Notes: generated from the sequence alone by a model not told the origin. A stretch of 64,000 nt of DNA from Myxococcus hansupus (GCF_000280925.3 NZ_CP012109.1:6592501-6656500), one strand, 5' to 3'; counted from the first letter of the stretch, positions 48,455 to 57,425 are shown. Numbers and translations: made by a program.

Positions 48455-49480
48455 ATGCGTCGTCTCGTTTCCGCCCTTCTCTCCACCAGCATGCTGATTG
48501 GCTGTGGGCCCGCTGAATCCGAAACGCCCTCCCCTTCCCTGGAGCAGCAGCAGGCGCCGCTCACCACCTCGGACGTGGACGTTGCGCCCGAGTGTCAGGG
48601 CATCCTCACGTTCCTGAACACCGCGTCCGCCGCGACGCTCGGCTCGTACGTCCCCAACAACGTCGTCAACAACCTCGTGGCCGCCCGCTCGGCGTCGGCC
48701 TTCACGACGATGGCGCAGGTCGCCTCGGTCAGCACCGTCGGCGCGACGCGCCTGACGCAGCTTGAAGGCGGCGCTCGCGCCCAGGGCTTCATCACCAGCA
48801 GTTGCCTGGGCATCCTGGACGAAGTCGCCCTCTCCGTGGATGACGGGGCCGCCCTGGTCACCCTCGTCAACACCGTGGGGGCGAGCTCCCTGCACGCCAT
48901 CCTGCCCAATGCCTGGACGGGCGCGTACAACCTCCTCAACACGCGCCCCTTCACGTCCGCCCAGGCCATCTCCGCGACGTCCGGCATCGGCTCGGCGAGC
49001 CTGCGGAGCCTGCGCAACGCGGCCAACATGGGGTACGCGCTGTCGGAGCTCTTCGCCGTCGTCAACGCGCAGCCTGAATCGAACTGGACCTCGCGGCTGA
49101 GCCAGAACTTCAGCGCCGAGTCCATCCTGGGGGGCGCGCATGGCAGCAGCGGCGTGCTCACGGGCGGAACGTGCTTCGGTATCGACCCGAGCCTCTACCC
49201 CACCACCGGCACGTGGACCACCCGGTCCCACCTGGCCACGGGCGCCGAGGTCGTCAACCAGGTGCGGAGCACCGTCGGCTACGCCGAGCGCAACGGCACC
49301 ATCTCCCCGAACGTCGTCACCGCGGGCATCGCGGAGCTCCAGGCGAACACCGCGAATCGCACGTTCAAGGGCTGCGATGTCTACTACCGCAAGGGCCCGT
49401 GGGCGGGCATCGTCATCAACTTCTACATCGACACGGCGTCGGACTACCGCGTCCTGTCGGTGCAGCACTGGGTGGAGTAG
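48455..49480 (+). CDS. Lipoprotein with degenerate helix-hairpin-helix-like repeats
   Basis: 341 residues from ATG 48455 (GAGGAG upstream). Lipobox LIGC with Cys17. Residues about 50-103 and 118-187 each follow the helix-hairpin-helix plan of ComEA-like proteins: LNTASAATLGSYVPNNVVNNLVAARSAS-FTTMAQVASVSTVG, then VNTVGASSLHAILPNAWTGAYNLLNTRPFTSAQAISATSGIG. The second hairpin has a real S-G-I-G turn. The remaining 150 residues (after 195) are beta-like and unknown, with paired cysteines at about 239 and 308. ComEA-type domains bind DNA at the cell surface; here the HhH loops lack some basic residues, so DNA binding is uncertain. Confidence 0.75.
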   Translation: MRRLVSALLSTSMLIGCGPAESETPSPSLEQQQAPLTTSDVDVAPECQGILTFLNTASAATLGSYVPNNVVNNLVAARSASAFTTMAQVASVSTVGATRLTQLEGGARAQGFITSSCLGILDEVALSVDDGAALVTLVNTVGASSLHAILPNAWTGAYNLLNTRPFTSAQAISATSGIGSASLRSLRNAANMGYALSELFAVVNAQPESNWTSRLSQNFSAESILGGAHGSSGVLTGGTCFGIDPSLYPTTGTWTTRSHLATGAEVVNQVRSTVGYAERNGTISPNVVTAGIAELQANTANRTFKGCDVYYRKGPWAGIVINFYIDTASDYRVLSVQHWVE

Positions 49481-49508
49481 GCCCTGGATGAGCCCTCCAT
49501 AAGACAAA

Positions 49509-49539
49509 GCCCCCTGTCTCCCGAAGGGTGACAGGGGGC
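49509..49539. terminator. Terminator between convergent lipoprotein and protease genes
   Basis: GCCCCCTGTC (49509-49518) and GACAGGGGGC (49530-49539) form a perfect 10-bp stem with an 11-base loop, between stops at 49480 and 49567. AAA precedes the stem, so it gives a short U-tract on the reverse strand. Confidence 0.75.
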
Positions 49540-49566
49540 GAGGGACTCATCCGACAGGCCCGCTGG

Positions 49567-50724
49567 CTACTGCGAGACCGCCTTCACGGTGAGGCCCGTG
49601 AAGCGCGCGTACGCGTGCACGGACACGTACCAGGTTCCGGCCGTGGGGTTGGTGAAGGTGCAGGTCTCGGCGTTGCCTCCCTGGTAGGGACGGCAGTCGT
49701 ACGAGGACGTCGTCGGCCGCGAGGTCCGCTTCACATAGAGGTCCGCGTCACCCGTACCACCGGTCGTCGTCACGGTGAGCGAGGTCGCGCCCGCCGGGAC
49801 GGTGATGGTGTAGTTGGTCCACGTGCCGGCGTTGCCCGTCACGTTGGCCTGCTCCAGCAGGACGGTCGCCGGCGGCGGCCCCGCCGGGGGCGGCAGTGGC
49901 GCCGGCAGGGTCCCCACGTGGCTGACAATCCAGGACTCGAACTCCGACACCCGCGCGTACATGCCCGGGTAGCGCGCGTCGGCGCAGCCGTAACCCCAGC
50001 TCACGACACCCGCGAGCTTGACGGCGCCGTTGTGGACGACGGAGAGCGGACCACCGCTGTCGCCCTGGCACGCGTCCTTGCCAGGCGAGGCGGCGCCAAG
50101 CTGGTCAGCGCCAATCGTCTCACGGGGATACTGGCCCTGTGCGTACGCGTTGGTGACCAGGTTGACATCGACCGTCTGCAAGATTCTGGGCGACGACGAG
50201 GTGGAGGTCGTCCCCCAGCCCGTCACCTTCGCGACGACGCCCGCGCTCGTGGCGCCACTCGAGGCATCCGCCGCGGAGACGATGCCGATGCGCTGGACGG
50301 TCGTGCCATTCAGGGTCAGCGGCGAAGACAGACGCAGCAGGGCGATGTCCTTTCCCTGGTTCGCGTCCACATAACCCGGATAGAGGATGACCCGCGAAAC
50401 ACCGCGCGACTGGACAGCCACCTGCCGGTCGGCGCTTCCCGCCAGGACGCGGCTCGGCGCGCCGTCCACCACGCAGTGCGCCGCGGTGAGAATCCAGTCC
50501 GGGGTCAGGATGGAGCCACCACAGAAGTGGAACGTGCCGCTCTGGAGCGTCACCTGCCAGGGGTTCTGCTCGATGGTGGTGTTGGAGCCACCAATAATGT
50601 CCTGCTCGACAGTGGCCGGCGTCACGTCCTTGTCCTGCGGCTCGACGACTTCCGGACCGCAACCGACCAGCAACGACATCGCACCGACTGTCGACCAACG
50701 GCGCATCAACCGCACTGAACGCAT
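49567..50724 (-). CDS. Secreted trypsin-like serine protease with C-terminal PPC domain
   Basis: 385 residues. Signal/lipobox LVGC (Cys22), a short propeptide and an activation site at IIGGS (43-47). Catalytic triad His83 (TAAHC), Asp126 (KDIALL), Ser223 (GDSGGP). Asp217, six residues before the serine, gives trypsin-like preference for Arg/Lys. Residues about 290-385 form a pre-peptidase C-terminal domain (ATSLTVTTTGGTGDADLYVKR, YDCRPYQGGNAETC), common on secreted proteases of predatory bacteria. Likely a predation or extracellular digestion enzyme. Confidence 0.95.
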   Translation of the reverse strand: MRSVRLMRRWSTVGAMSLLVGCGPEVVEPQDKDVTPATVEQDIIGGSNTTIEQNPWQVTLQSGTFHFCGGSILTPDWILTAAHCVVDGAPSRVLAGSADRQVAVQSRGVSRVILYPGYVDANQGKDIALLRLSSPLTLNGTTVQRIGIVSAADASSGATSAGVVAKVTGWGTTSTSSSPRILQTVDVNLVTNAYAQGQYPRETIGADQLGAASPGKDACQGDSGGPLSVVHNGAVKLAGVVSWGYGCADARYPGMYARVSEFESWIVSHVGTLPAPLPPPAGPPPATVLLEQANVTGNAGTWTNYTITVPAGATSLTVTTTGGTGDADLYVKRTSRPTTSSYDCRPYQGGNAETCTFTNPTAGTWYVSVHAYARFTGLTVKAVSQ

Positions 50725-51193
50725 GGGGACCTCAATCTGGGGAGAGACGTGAAACGGTCATCCAATGAAACACCGGCTCACGGAAAAACCGTAACACGCA
50801 TTTTCCCCTCAACACCAGCCCGCCCCATGACAATCAGAGCAACGTGATGACTCCTGACCACACTCCGTGCGACCTGCCTGTTTCATTACACCTGCGTCGC
50901 ACTCCGAGCCGTGCATGCGTCCATGTCTTGTCATTGCGCGCAGGGCGCCAAGGCGACACATTCCTTGGCCCCCAACAAGGACGCCCGGTGTCACGTCGGC
51001 TGCACCCCGGGCAGAAGCGACCCTGGATGATGACAATCATCACGTGGCGCCCCTGGGTCGTGCGCGGGGCGCGACAGAGAATGGCACGCCAATCCCTGGC
51101 ACCCCAGGACCTGCTCGAGCGCCCGTCAGGCGACGCCTACCGGGCACCATCCGACACCCGTCCCCCCCTGAAGTGGGTCCCGCCGTGCCGCGG
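50725..51193. other. 469-base gap without a supported gene
   Basis: No frame here has both a start, a ribosome site and gene-like codon use. It must hold the protease promoter (leftward) and the end of the LytTR gene. Only a small ACGG-AAAAA-CCGT hairpin at about 50784-50796 was noted. Confidence 0.4.
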
Positions 51194-51937
51194 TCAACCG
51201 AACCGCTCGCGCAGCGCCGAGGCATGGCCGCGGCTGAGCGGGAGGGGCTCCGGAACGCCGCGAACGATGACCTCGCCACCACCGCCCAGCCCCCGGTCCA
51301 CGCGTTCGACATAGGTGAGGTTCACCAGGGCGGAGCGGTGGATGCGCGCGAAGGTGCGCGCCGGAAGCCGCTGCTCCCACTCCTTCAAGGGCCGGGGCGA
51401 GAGTGTGCGCACGCCATCCGCCGTGACGACCTCCGCGTAATCCCCTGCGCCACACAGACAGACAATCTGGTCCACCCGAACGAAGCGGGAGCGCGCGCCG
51501 TTCTCCAGGAAGAGCATGTCCCCTTCGACGAGTTTCTGTCGGACCGGCCCCTGCGTGGGCTCGGGCGTTCCCTGCTCCCGGACCGTGAGCCTCGCCAGCG
51601 TGCGCGCGAGCCGCTCTGGATGCACCGGCTTCAACAGGTAGTCCAGCGCGTTGACCTCGAAGGCGCGCAGCGCATGGGCGTCGTAGGCCGTCACGAAGAC
51701 GACATCGAAAGGGCACTCGCGGAGCTGGGCCAACAGCTCGAAGCCCCCCTCCCCTGGCATCTGCACGTCCAGGAACAGGAGCGAGGGGCGCAGGGCTTCG
51801 ATTTGCGCGAGCGCGGCGGCCACGCCATCCGCCTCGCCCACGACCTGCACCTGGGGATGGGGCGCCAACAGCTCGCGCAGCTCCACCCGGGCCAGCCTTT
51901 CGTCATCGACCAGCAAGGCGCGCAGCGGCGACGTCAT
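51194..51937 (-). CDS. LytTR-family response regulator
   Basis: 247 residues; its start lies inside the histidine-kinase gene (35-base overlap). Receiver domain residues 5-120 with acidic pair Asp11-Asp12, phospho-acceptor Asp57 in LFLDVQMPG and the K-P-V lysine in YLLKPVHP. The C-terminal part (about 140-245) is LytTR: VDQIVCLCGAGDYAEVVTADGVRTLSPRPLKEWEQRLPARTFARIHRSALVNLTYV. This domain binds DNA direct repeats. It works with the kinase encoded just upstream; the targets are unknown. Confidence 0.94.
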   Translation of the reverse strand: MTSPLRALLVDDERLARVELRELLAPHPQVQVVGEADGVAAALAQIEALRPSLLFLDVQMPGEGGFELLAQLRECPFDVVFVTAYDAHALRAFEVNALDYLLKPVHPERLARTLARLTVREQGTPEPTQGPVRQKLVEGDMLFLENGARSRFVRVDQIVCLCGAGDYAEVVTADGVRTLSPRPLKEWEQRLPARTFARIHRSALVNLTYVERVDRGLGGGGEVIVRGVPEPLPLSRGHASALRERFG

Positions 51938-53024
51938 GGGAATCCTCGGTGATGATGGGCGTCCAGGCTTCGGCGGGAATGTCGATGGTGATGTGGACCC
52001 AGCCGTCCTTCTCCTCGAACTTCAGGTCCGCCCGTTCCGCGTAGAGGTGCGCCAGCCGCTCGCGCACATTGCGCAGCCCCGTGCCCGTCCCCTGCGGCTC
52101 CGGCGTCCGCGACGGCGGTGCCCAGCGCCCCGAGTTGGCGACATGAATGCGGAGGACGTCCTGTTCGCGGCGCACGTCGACTTGGACTCGCACCGGCAGC
52201 GGCCCCGAGGCCAGCCCATGCTTCACCGCGTTGTCCACCAGGGGCTGGATGAGGAACGCCGGGACGGTGAGCCGCTCGGTGCCCGGCATCACCGTCAGGG
52301 ACACCTCCAGCTTCTCCTCGAAGCGCACCGACTCGATGGCGAGGTAGCTGCGCACCATCGAAAGCTCCTCCTCCAGCGGCACGCGGGGCGCGTCCCCCTT
52401 TTGAAGCGAGAAGCGCAGGAAGTCCGCCATCTCCGTCACCATGCGGCGCGCCCGGACGGGGTCCTCGCCAATCAGGGCCCGGACGGAGGTGAGCGCGTTG
52501 AAGAGGAAGTGCGGGTGCATCTGGTGCCGCAAGGAGGCCAGCCGCGCCTCCTGCGCGAGCGTGTCCGCCCGGAGCGCCCGCTCCCGCTCCCGCTGCCAGG
52601 CCCGGGCGTGTTTGATGCCAAAGTACAGGCCGCTCCACCCCAGCAGCGTCACGGCGTAGTCGAGCGCGTAGCGGGGGAAGCTCCGGCGATGGTCCATCCA
52701 GTGGTACGTCCCCGCATAGAACCAGCTCGCCCAGACCTCCGCGATGGCCATCCAGAGCCCCCCGAAGAGGGCGCTCATGAGCAGCGAGCCCATGGCCTGG
52801 CGGCGGAAGGAGCCCGGAAAGAAGGGCCGGTAGCACAGCCGCATCACACTGGTGAGGCACAGCCCGTACAGGGCGCGCGAGCCCTTGGCCAGAACGAGCC
52901 GCAGCTCCCCGTCCCCCGCGGAGGCAATGGGCATGAAGGTGACGATGAGCAGGAGCGCATAGAGCCCCCAGCCGCCCAGTTGCAGCGCCCAGAAGGAGGG
53001 AGCGGGAGCCCGCCGGTGAATCAT
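51903..53024 (-). CDS. LytS/YehU-type sensor histidine kinase
   Basis: 373 residues from ATG 53024; upstream in-frame ATGs at 53051 and 53123 are possible. The N-terminal part has about four membrane helices (WALQLGGWGLYALLLIVTFMPI, GSLLMSALFGGLWMAIAEVWA, VTLLGWSGLYFGIKHA). Then HisKA_7TM-type H-box: LRHQMHPHFLFNALTSVRALI, and an HATPase with the N-box IQPLVDNAVKHG and G-box GTGTGLRNVRERLAHLY. It signals to the LytTR regulator encoded downstream. The ligand is unknown. Confidence 0.93.
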   Translation of the reverse strand: MIHRRAPAPSFWALQLGGWGLYALLLIVTFMPIASAGDGELRLVLAKGSRALYGLCLTSVMRLCYRPFFPGSFRRQAMGSLLMSALFGGLWMAIAEVWASWFYAGTYHWMDHRRSFPRYALDYAVTLLGWSGLYFGIKHARAWQRERERALRADTLAQEARLASLRHQMHPHFLFNALTSVRALIGEDPVRARRMVTEMADFLRFSLQKGDAPRVPLEEELSMVRSYLAIESVRFEEKLEVSLTVMPGTERLTVPAFLIQPLVDNAVKHGLASGPLPVRVQVDVRREQDVLRIHVANSGRWAPPSRTPEPQGTGTGLRNVRERLAHLYAERADLKFEEKDGWVHITIDIPAEAWTPIITEDSHDVAAARLAGR

Positions 53025-53191
53025 GTCGTGGAGCCTACCACCCGGTTTCATGCCTTCAGCCCCTGGCCCGGCGCGCGCATTCGCCCGAGCCAGCCAGCCC
53101 TGAAACGTCCCTGGGGCGCGCATCTGCCAGGGGGCGGTGGCGTCGGTGAACCCCTCCGTCCCGCCGGTGAGCGTGTTACGGTGGCGGCCGC

Positions 53192-53917
53192 ATGGCGATC
53201 CAGAAGGCCCTTCTGCTCATCGCGGATATCGGCGGATACACCCGCTTCATGAGCCATCACCGCTTCAGCCTGGCGCACGCACAGGAGACGGTGGCGCAGT
53301 TGCTCGAGGCCGTCATTGACGCCGCGGGCCCGCTCAAGCTCGCCAAGCTGGAAGGCGACGCCGCGTTCTTCTATGCCGTGGGGGAGGACTTCCCCACCCT
53401 GGCCCAGCAGGTCTCGAACATCCGCCGCGCGTTCCTCTCCCGGCGCGAGCAGTTCGACGTGGACCGGATGTGCAAGTGTGACGGCTGCATGCAGGCCAGC
53501 GCGCTGACGCTCAAGTTCGTGGCCCACACGGGGGAAGTCGCCTTCCAACGGGTGAAGCACCTCACGGAGCTGGCGGGCGTGGACGTCATCCTCGTGCACC
53601 GGATGCTGAAGAACGACGTCCCCGTCACCGAGTACGTGCTGATGACCGACGTGGTGCACCAACGGCTCGCGCCGGAGCTGCGCCAGCGCACGCTGGGGCT
53701 CGAACATGACTTCGAGGGCATGGGACGGACGGCCACGCACTACCTGGACCTCAACGCCTTCCCCCTGGCGCCGCTCGAGGCCGTGCGGCCCAACCTGCTC
53801 CGCAAGCTCTGGTCCAAAGTGACGCTGGAGTGGCGCTCCCTGAAGTACGTGCTGGGCCTCAAGGAAGCGTGCGAGGACTTCCGCAACGTCGAAATCGTGG
53901 ACGCCCCGAAGCCGTAG
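53192..53917 (+). CDS. DUF2652 (adenylate-cyclase-like) protein
   Basis: 241 residues. The first 60 residues (KALLLIADIGGYTRFMSHH, VIDAAGPLKLAKLEGDAAFFYA) have the I-A-D-I-x-G-[YF]-T start and G-D strand of class III nucleotide cyclase folds, but the protein lacks several catalytic residues of true cyclases. A CKCDGC cluster (residues about 93-98) is conserved in DUF2652 and may bind metal. The last 80 residues contain a START-like end. Divergent from the histidine kinase. Enzyme activity unproven. Confidence 0.85.
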   Translation: MAIQKALLLIADIGGYTRFMSHHRFSLAHAQETVAQLLEAVIDAAGPLKLAKLEGDAAFFYAVGEDFPTLAQQVSNIRRAFLSRREQFDVDRMCKCDGCMQASALTLKFVAHTGEVAFQRVKHLTELAGVDVILVHRMLKNDVPVTEYVLMTDVVHQRLAPELRQRTLGLEHDFEGMGRTATHYLDLNAFPLAPLEAVRPNLLRKLWSKVTLEWRSLKYVLGLKEACEDFRNVEIVDAPKP

Positions 53918-53931
53918 CCCCGGTCCGCGCC

Positions 53932-54468
53932 TCAGGGGGCGGCCGGCCTCCGGGCCAGGACCGGGGCCTGCGTGTCACGACGGAGCACGAAGAAGTACGG
54001 CGCCGCCATGCCCCGCGCGTCCATCACCCCCAGCACCGTGGCGTCGTCCCCCTTGCGGAAGACGTCGAGCGTGGGCCAGTCGTCGTAAATCATCGTCGCG
54101 CTCACCTTGCCGCGGTACTCCGTCATGCGCAGACGCGCCTTGTAGTCCGAGGTCTCCACGTCCGCCCGGTACGCGCCCGCGGGGCCCCGCAGGGCTGGCG
54201 AGGGCCACTTGCGAGGGTTCACCGGGAACACCGACGCACGGTCCTCGGTGAAGAAGAGCAGCGGGTGCACGCGCTCCGCGTCGAGGAACTGCTTTCCGTA
54301 CCAGCCGGTCGCGCCGAGCATGCCGTCCATCGGATGCCCTGTCTGAAGCTCGGCGCCCTTCCACGTCCCGCGCATGAAGGCGAGGTCCACCGTGGGCAGA
54401 CTGTCGAACAACGCCAGCGCGTCTTCGACACGGATGCGCCCCGACTCCATCACCTCATCCCAGGTCAT
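53932..54468 (-). CDS. GXWXG/DUF4334 domain protein
   Basis: 178 residues. Residues about 20-80 carry the GXWXG motif (FMRGTWKGAELQTGHPMDGML) and the following WYGKQFLD; residues about 110-170 (ARLRMTEYRGKVSATMIYDDWPTLDVFRKGDDATVLGVMDARG) match DUF4334. Such proteins of about 180 residues have a lipocalin-like fold and no assigned role. Its ATG overlaps the stop of the alcohol dehydrogenase gene (ATGA), so the two are coupled. Confidence 0.88.
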   Translation of the reverse strand: MTWDEVMESGRIRVEDALALFDSLPTVDLAFMRGTWKGAELQTGHPMDGMLGATGWYGKQFLDAERVHPLLFFTEDRASVFPVNPRKWPSPALRGPAGAYRADVETSDYKARLRMTEYRGKVSATMIYDDWPTLDVFRKGDDATVLGVMDARGMAAPYFFVLRRDTQAPVLARRPAAP

Positions 54469-55586
54469 GATTCAACGCCTCCATTCATGCACAACACGGG
54501 TTTGATGACCGCGCGCGACTCCATGTCGCGCACCGCTTCGTTGATGGCCTCGAAGGCGTAGGGACGGCTCAGCTTCTCCACGGGGAACCGCCCTTCGGCG
54601 TGCAGCGCAATCATCCTGGGGATGAAGGTCTTCGGGTCGGCGTCGCCTTCCAGGATGCCCATGAGCCGCTTCCCGGAGAGCACCCCCAGCATCGACAAGG
54701 ACACCTCCGTCCCCTCGCGCTCTGGCAGCCCCAGGAGCCCACAGGTCCCCAGGGGCCGCGTCACGTCGAACGCCTGACGAAGCACCGTGGGCGAGCCCAC
54801 GCACTCCAACGCGTAGTCCACGCCGCCCCGGGTGCGCTTGAGCAGGGTTTGAATGAGGCCGGGCTCGCTCGCGAGGAAGGTGTCCGTGGCGCCCAGCTCG
54901 CGCGCGAGCTCCAGCCGTGCCTCGCTGAGGTCCACCGCGACGATGCGCGCCGCCCCCGCGACCCGCGCCGCCATGATGGCCGCCAGCCCCACCGCGCCCG
55001 CGCCAAAGACCGCGAGCTGCTGGCCGGATTGAACCTTGAAGGCCTCCAGCACCGCGCCCGCCCCCGTCTGGAACCCGCAGCCCAGCGGCGCGAAGAGGGC
55101 CAGCGGCGCCGCGGCGTCCACCTTCACCGCGTTGTGCTGGTGCGCGAGGACGTGCGTGGCGAAGGAGGACTGGTGGAAGAAGCTCGAGCGCACCGGCTCC
55201 CCACGCCAGCGCATGGGCAAAGAGCCATCGGGCCGGGCCCCCGACAGGTTCGCCACGGCCCCGCGCTGGCAATAGGCTGGATGCCCCCGCTCGCAGGGGC
55301 TGCAGGCCCGGCAGGCGAAATAACTGAGGACCACGGCGTCCCCCGGCGCGAAGTCCGTCACGCCCTCGCCCACCGACTCCACCCACCCGGCCCCTTCGTG
55401 CCCGAGCACGGCGGGGAACGGGAAGCGGGCGGCGCCCGCGCGGTACGTCAAGTCCGTGTGGCAGATGCCGCTCGCCGCCACCCGGACCCGCAGCTCACCG
55501 GCCCTCGGGGGTTCGAGTTCCACCTCGTCGATGACGAAAGGACCCTTCGCGGATTGCAGCAGCGCGGCACGCACGGGGAGACCCAT
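54465..55586 (-). CDS. Zinc-dependent alcohol dehydrogenase (aryl/benzyl-alcohol type)
   Basis: 373 residues. Zinc ligands: Cys42, His63-Glu64 (LGHEGAG) and Cys170 for the catalytic zinc, and Cys92/95/98/106 for the structural zinc. Rossmann G-A-G-A-V-G (195-200) binds NAD(P). Sequence layout is that of long-chain MDR enzymes close to aryl-alcohol dehydrogenase and class III ADH. It oxidises a primary alcohol or reduces an aldehyde. A perfect palindrome lies 11 bases before the ATG, so a repressor controls the operon; the coupled second gene is a DUF4334-type protein. Confidence 0.94.
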   Translation of the reverse strand: MGLPVRAALLQSAKGPFVIDEVELEPPRAGELRVRVAASGICHTDLTYRAGAARFPFPAVLGHEGAGWVESVGEGVTDFAPGDAVVLSYFACRACSPCERGHPAYCQRGAVANLSGARPDGSLPMRWRGEPVRSSFFHQSSFATHVLAHQHNAVKVDAAAPLALFAPLGCGFQTGAGAVLEAFKVQSGQQLAVFGAGAVGLAAIMAARVAGAARIVAVDLSEARLELARELGATDTFLASEPGLIQTLLKRTRGGVDYALECVGSPTVLRQAFDVTRPLGTCGLLGLPEREGTEVSLSMLGVLSGKRLMGILEGDADPKTFIPRMIALHAEGRFPVEKLSRPYAFEAINEAVRDMESRAVIKPVLCMNGGVES

Positions 55587-55596
55587 GGCCCCATAC

Positions 55597-55615
55597 TATT
55601 GGCGCATCGCCAATA
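55597..55615 (-). promoter_or_regulatory. Operator palindrome of the alcohol-dehydrogenase operon
   Basis: TATTGGCG (55597-55604) and CGCCAATA (55608-55615) are exact inverted repeats around CAT. The 19-base site is immediately upstream of the ATG at 55586 and is AT-rich at its ends. It is typical of TetR-type operators; no TetR gene is adjacent, so the regulator is encoded elsewhere. Confidence 0.65.
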
Positions 55616-55655
55616 AAGTCTCCCTTTCAGCCTCGCGGGCGCGCGATGACAGGAA

Positions 55656-56195
55656 TCACACACCCGTCCCACGTGTAGGTGCCACGGCCAGGACGAAGCG
55701 CGCGTAGCCGATTTCCGAGGCGTTCTTCATCAGCTCCAGGTTGACCCAGGCGACGATGTCGCCAAACGGCTTGCCCTGCAGGGGCCAGCGCGTCCGCTCC
55801 GTTGAACGGAGGTCCTCGTCACCGAGCCGCTCCACCTCGGCGCGCCAGTCGGCGTGGCAGCGCGCAACCCAGGCCCGGACTTCGTCGGCGGTGCCGGGCC
55901 AGCGCACCTGTTCGCGCGTCAGGCTCGCATCTCCAAACGAGTGGTTGTGCACCATGGACCACCAGAAGCCGAGGTGCCAGGTCAGCCACGCGACGCTTGC
56001 GGGCCCCAGGTCGTACCCCTCGTGCTCGGGCCACTCCGCGCGCCACAGTCCGTCCTCTCCCGGGTGGACGTGCAGCCCGACGCGCCCCGGCCGGCGCAGG
56101 CAGTCCTCGGTGGTCAAGCCGTCCAAGTGGTAACTCGTGAGCGCCCACGCGATGTCGAGCTGTCCGAGGAGGGTCTCTTTGAGAGGGTTCGCCAT
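55656..56195 (-). CDS. DinB-superfamily protein
   Basis: 179 residues from ATG 56195. It starts with a long helix ending LDIAWALTSYHLDGLTTEDCLRRPG, then HVHPGEDGLWRAEWPEHEGYDLGPASVAWLTWHLGFWWSMVHNHSFG, which is the four-helix DinB plan with metal-ligand histidines (His40-type, His91-type W-H-L-G and later). DinB proteins bind a divalent metal and often act as thiol S-transferases. It lies upstream of the alcohol-dehydrogenase gene on the same strand but with a separate operator. Confidence 0.85.
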   Translation of the reverse strand: MANPLKETLLGQLDIAWALTSYHLDGLTTEDCLRRPGRVGLHVHPGEDGLWRAEWPEHEGYDLGPASVAWLTWHLGFWWSMVHNHSFGDASLTREQVRWPGTADEVRAWVARCHADWRAEVERLGDEDLRSTERTRWPLQGKPFGDIVAWVNLELMKNASEIGYARFVLAVAPTRGTGV

Positions 56196-56316
56196 GGCGT
56201 CAGGATAGGCTGTCGCCCACGGACCGTCGCCCTGAGATTGCGCCACGGGAACACGGCGCGGACATGGGAGGAACAGGGCGGGTCACGGTCCTGACCCGCT
56301 CCCGTTCAACGCGCCA

Positions 56317-56598
56317 TCACAGACAACGGCTGTGGCAATACGGCTGCCCGCTGGGCTGCGTACAGCACCGCTGACCCGAGTTCGCGCACGCACCGTTGAC
56401 ACACGCCGGACGACAGAGCCCGTCCATGCCGCCAGGGAAGAAGGCACAGACTTCATTGCTCGGGCAGTCCCACGTGCCGTACTCACAGGCCAACCCCTGG
56501 CTGCTGCTCTCCAGCGCGTCCGGGGCCTCCGCCACCTCCGTACCGCAGGCCGTGAGTCCCAACGCGCACAACGCCACCATCGACATGATTCGAATCAT
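56317..56598 (-). CDS. Small Cys-rich lipoprotein
   Basis: 93 residues. Lipobox LTAC with Cys18, then an acidic linker and a disulphide-rich module of ten cysteines (CEYGTWDCPSNEVC, CRPACVNGACANSGQRCC, CHSRC). The spacing resembles EGF/TIL-like or Cys-rich spore-coat modules and differs from the tandem pair at 43.7-44.4 kb. It is a single-gene unit with no partner. Function unknown. Confidence 0.8.
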   Translation of the reverse strand: MIRIMSMVALCALGLTACGTEVAEAPDALESSSQGLACEYGTWDCPSNEVCAFFPGGMDGLCRPACVNGACANSGQRCCTQPSGQPYCHSRCL

Positions 56599-56700
56599 GG
56601 GAACCTCCAGCGGTTCAAACAGAGAGCGCGGGAGTATACGGAGCGCTCAGGCTCCCCCCGAAATCCAATGTTTCGATTTGTTTCTCCGCGCTGGCAAACT

Positions 56701-57411
56701 TCACGAGCGCTGTAGCGCGACGGATTGAGACGCCGTGCGGTCAACAGTTCCCGCCGCATGAACCGAGGCGGCGATGCAAAACTGCGCGCTCCAGTACAGC
56801 AGCATGACGGCGTAGTTCGACCCCGGCAGCGGGCTCACGAAGAGCCGGATGGCCAACACGCCATCACTGACGGCGAACATCAACGCCCCCGCGAGCGCGA
56901 AGCGCTGGGCCCGCCGCCCCAACGCCGGGCTCCCCCACAGGGCCGACGCGCGCCACGTCATCGTGCAGATGACGATGACATAGGCAATCACCGGGAGCGT
57001 CAGGTCCCCCAGGAAGGGCCTCAGCAGCACGCTGGCTCCCACGGCCAGGAGTCCGAAGGGGAGCGCCCGTCCCCAGCACGGCCGACGCGTCTGGGAGACG
57101 TACGCGACGGCGTAACTCACGTGGGCCAGCAGGAACGCGCCCAGGCCCGGAAGGAACAGCCCCGGCCCCAAATCCAGCAGGACGTCCCCCAGCAGCGACA
57201 GCGCCAGTCCCGCGAAAATCCACCGCGCGTAACGTCCCTTCGCGGGCCACTGCCACGCGAGCAGGCAGAGCATGGGCAAAGCCTTGGTGACCACCCGGAC
57301 GTCCTGGCCGGCCCCATCCAACGCCAGCAGGTAGCCCACCGCCGCCGCGACCCCGACCCCCGCGAGAAGCTTCGTTCCACCGCCAGACGCGCCGCGCATG
57401 GGCGACACCAT
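56701..57411 (-). CDS. Lysoplasmalogenase (YhhN/TMEM86 family)
   Basis: 236 residues, from ATG 57411 (or 57399). Eight hydrophobic helices; the family pattern is visible in TKALPMLCLLAW, RWIFAGLALSLLGDVLLDLGPGLFLPGLGAFLLAHVSYAVAYV and ALAGALMFAVSDGVLAIRLFV, with the conserved Asp residues (S-L-x-G-D-x-x-L, F-x-x-S-D) that form the active site. It cleaves the vinyl-ether bond of lysoplasmalogens. Myxobacteria make plasmalogens and ether lipids during development, so the enzyme has a plausible host substrate. Confidence 0.9.
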   Translation of the reverse strand: MVSPMRGASGGGTKLLAGVGVAAAVGYLLALDGAGQDVRVVTKALPMLCLLAWQWPAKGRYARWIFAGLALSLLGDVLLDLGPGLFLPGLGAFLLAHVSYAVAYVSQTRRPCWGRALPFGLLAVGASVLLRPFLGDLTLPVIAYVIVICTMTWRASALWGSPALGRRAQRFALAGALMFAVSDGVLAIRLFVSPLPGSNYAVMLLYWSAQFCIAASVHAAGTVDRTASQSVALQRS

Positions 57412-57425
57412 ACTCCGCCCCGCGC

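Noticed and set aside
50844-51314. Plus-strand frame of about 156 codons near the LytTR gene
   Set aside because: Low-complexity Arg/Pro-rich translation, partly antisense to the LytTR gene, no ribosome site.
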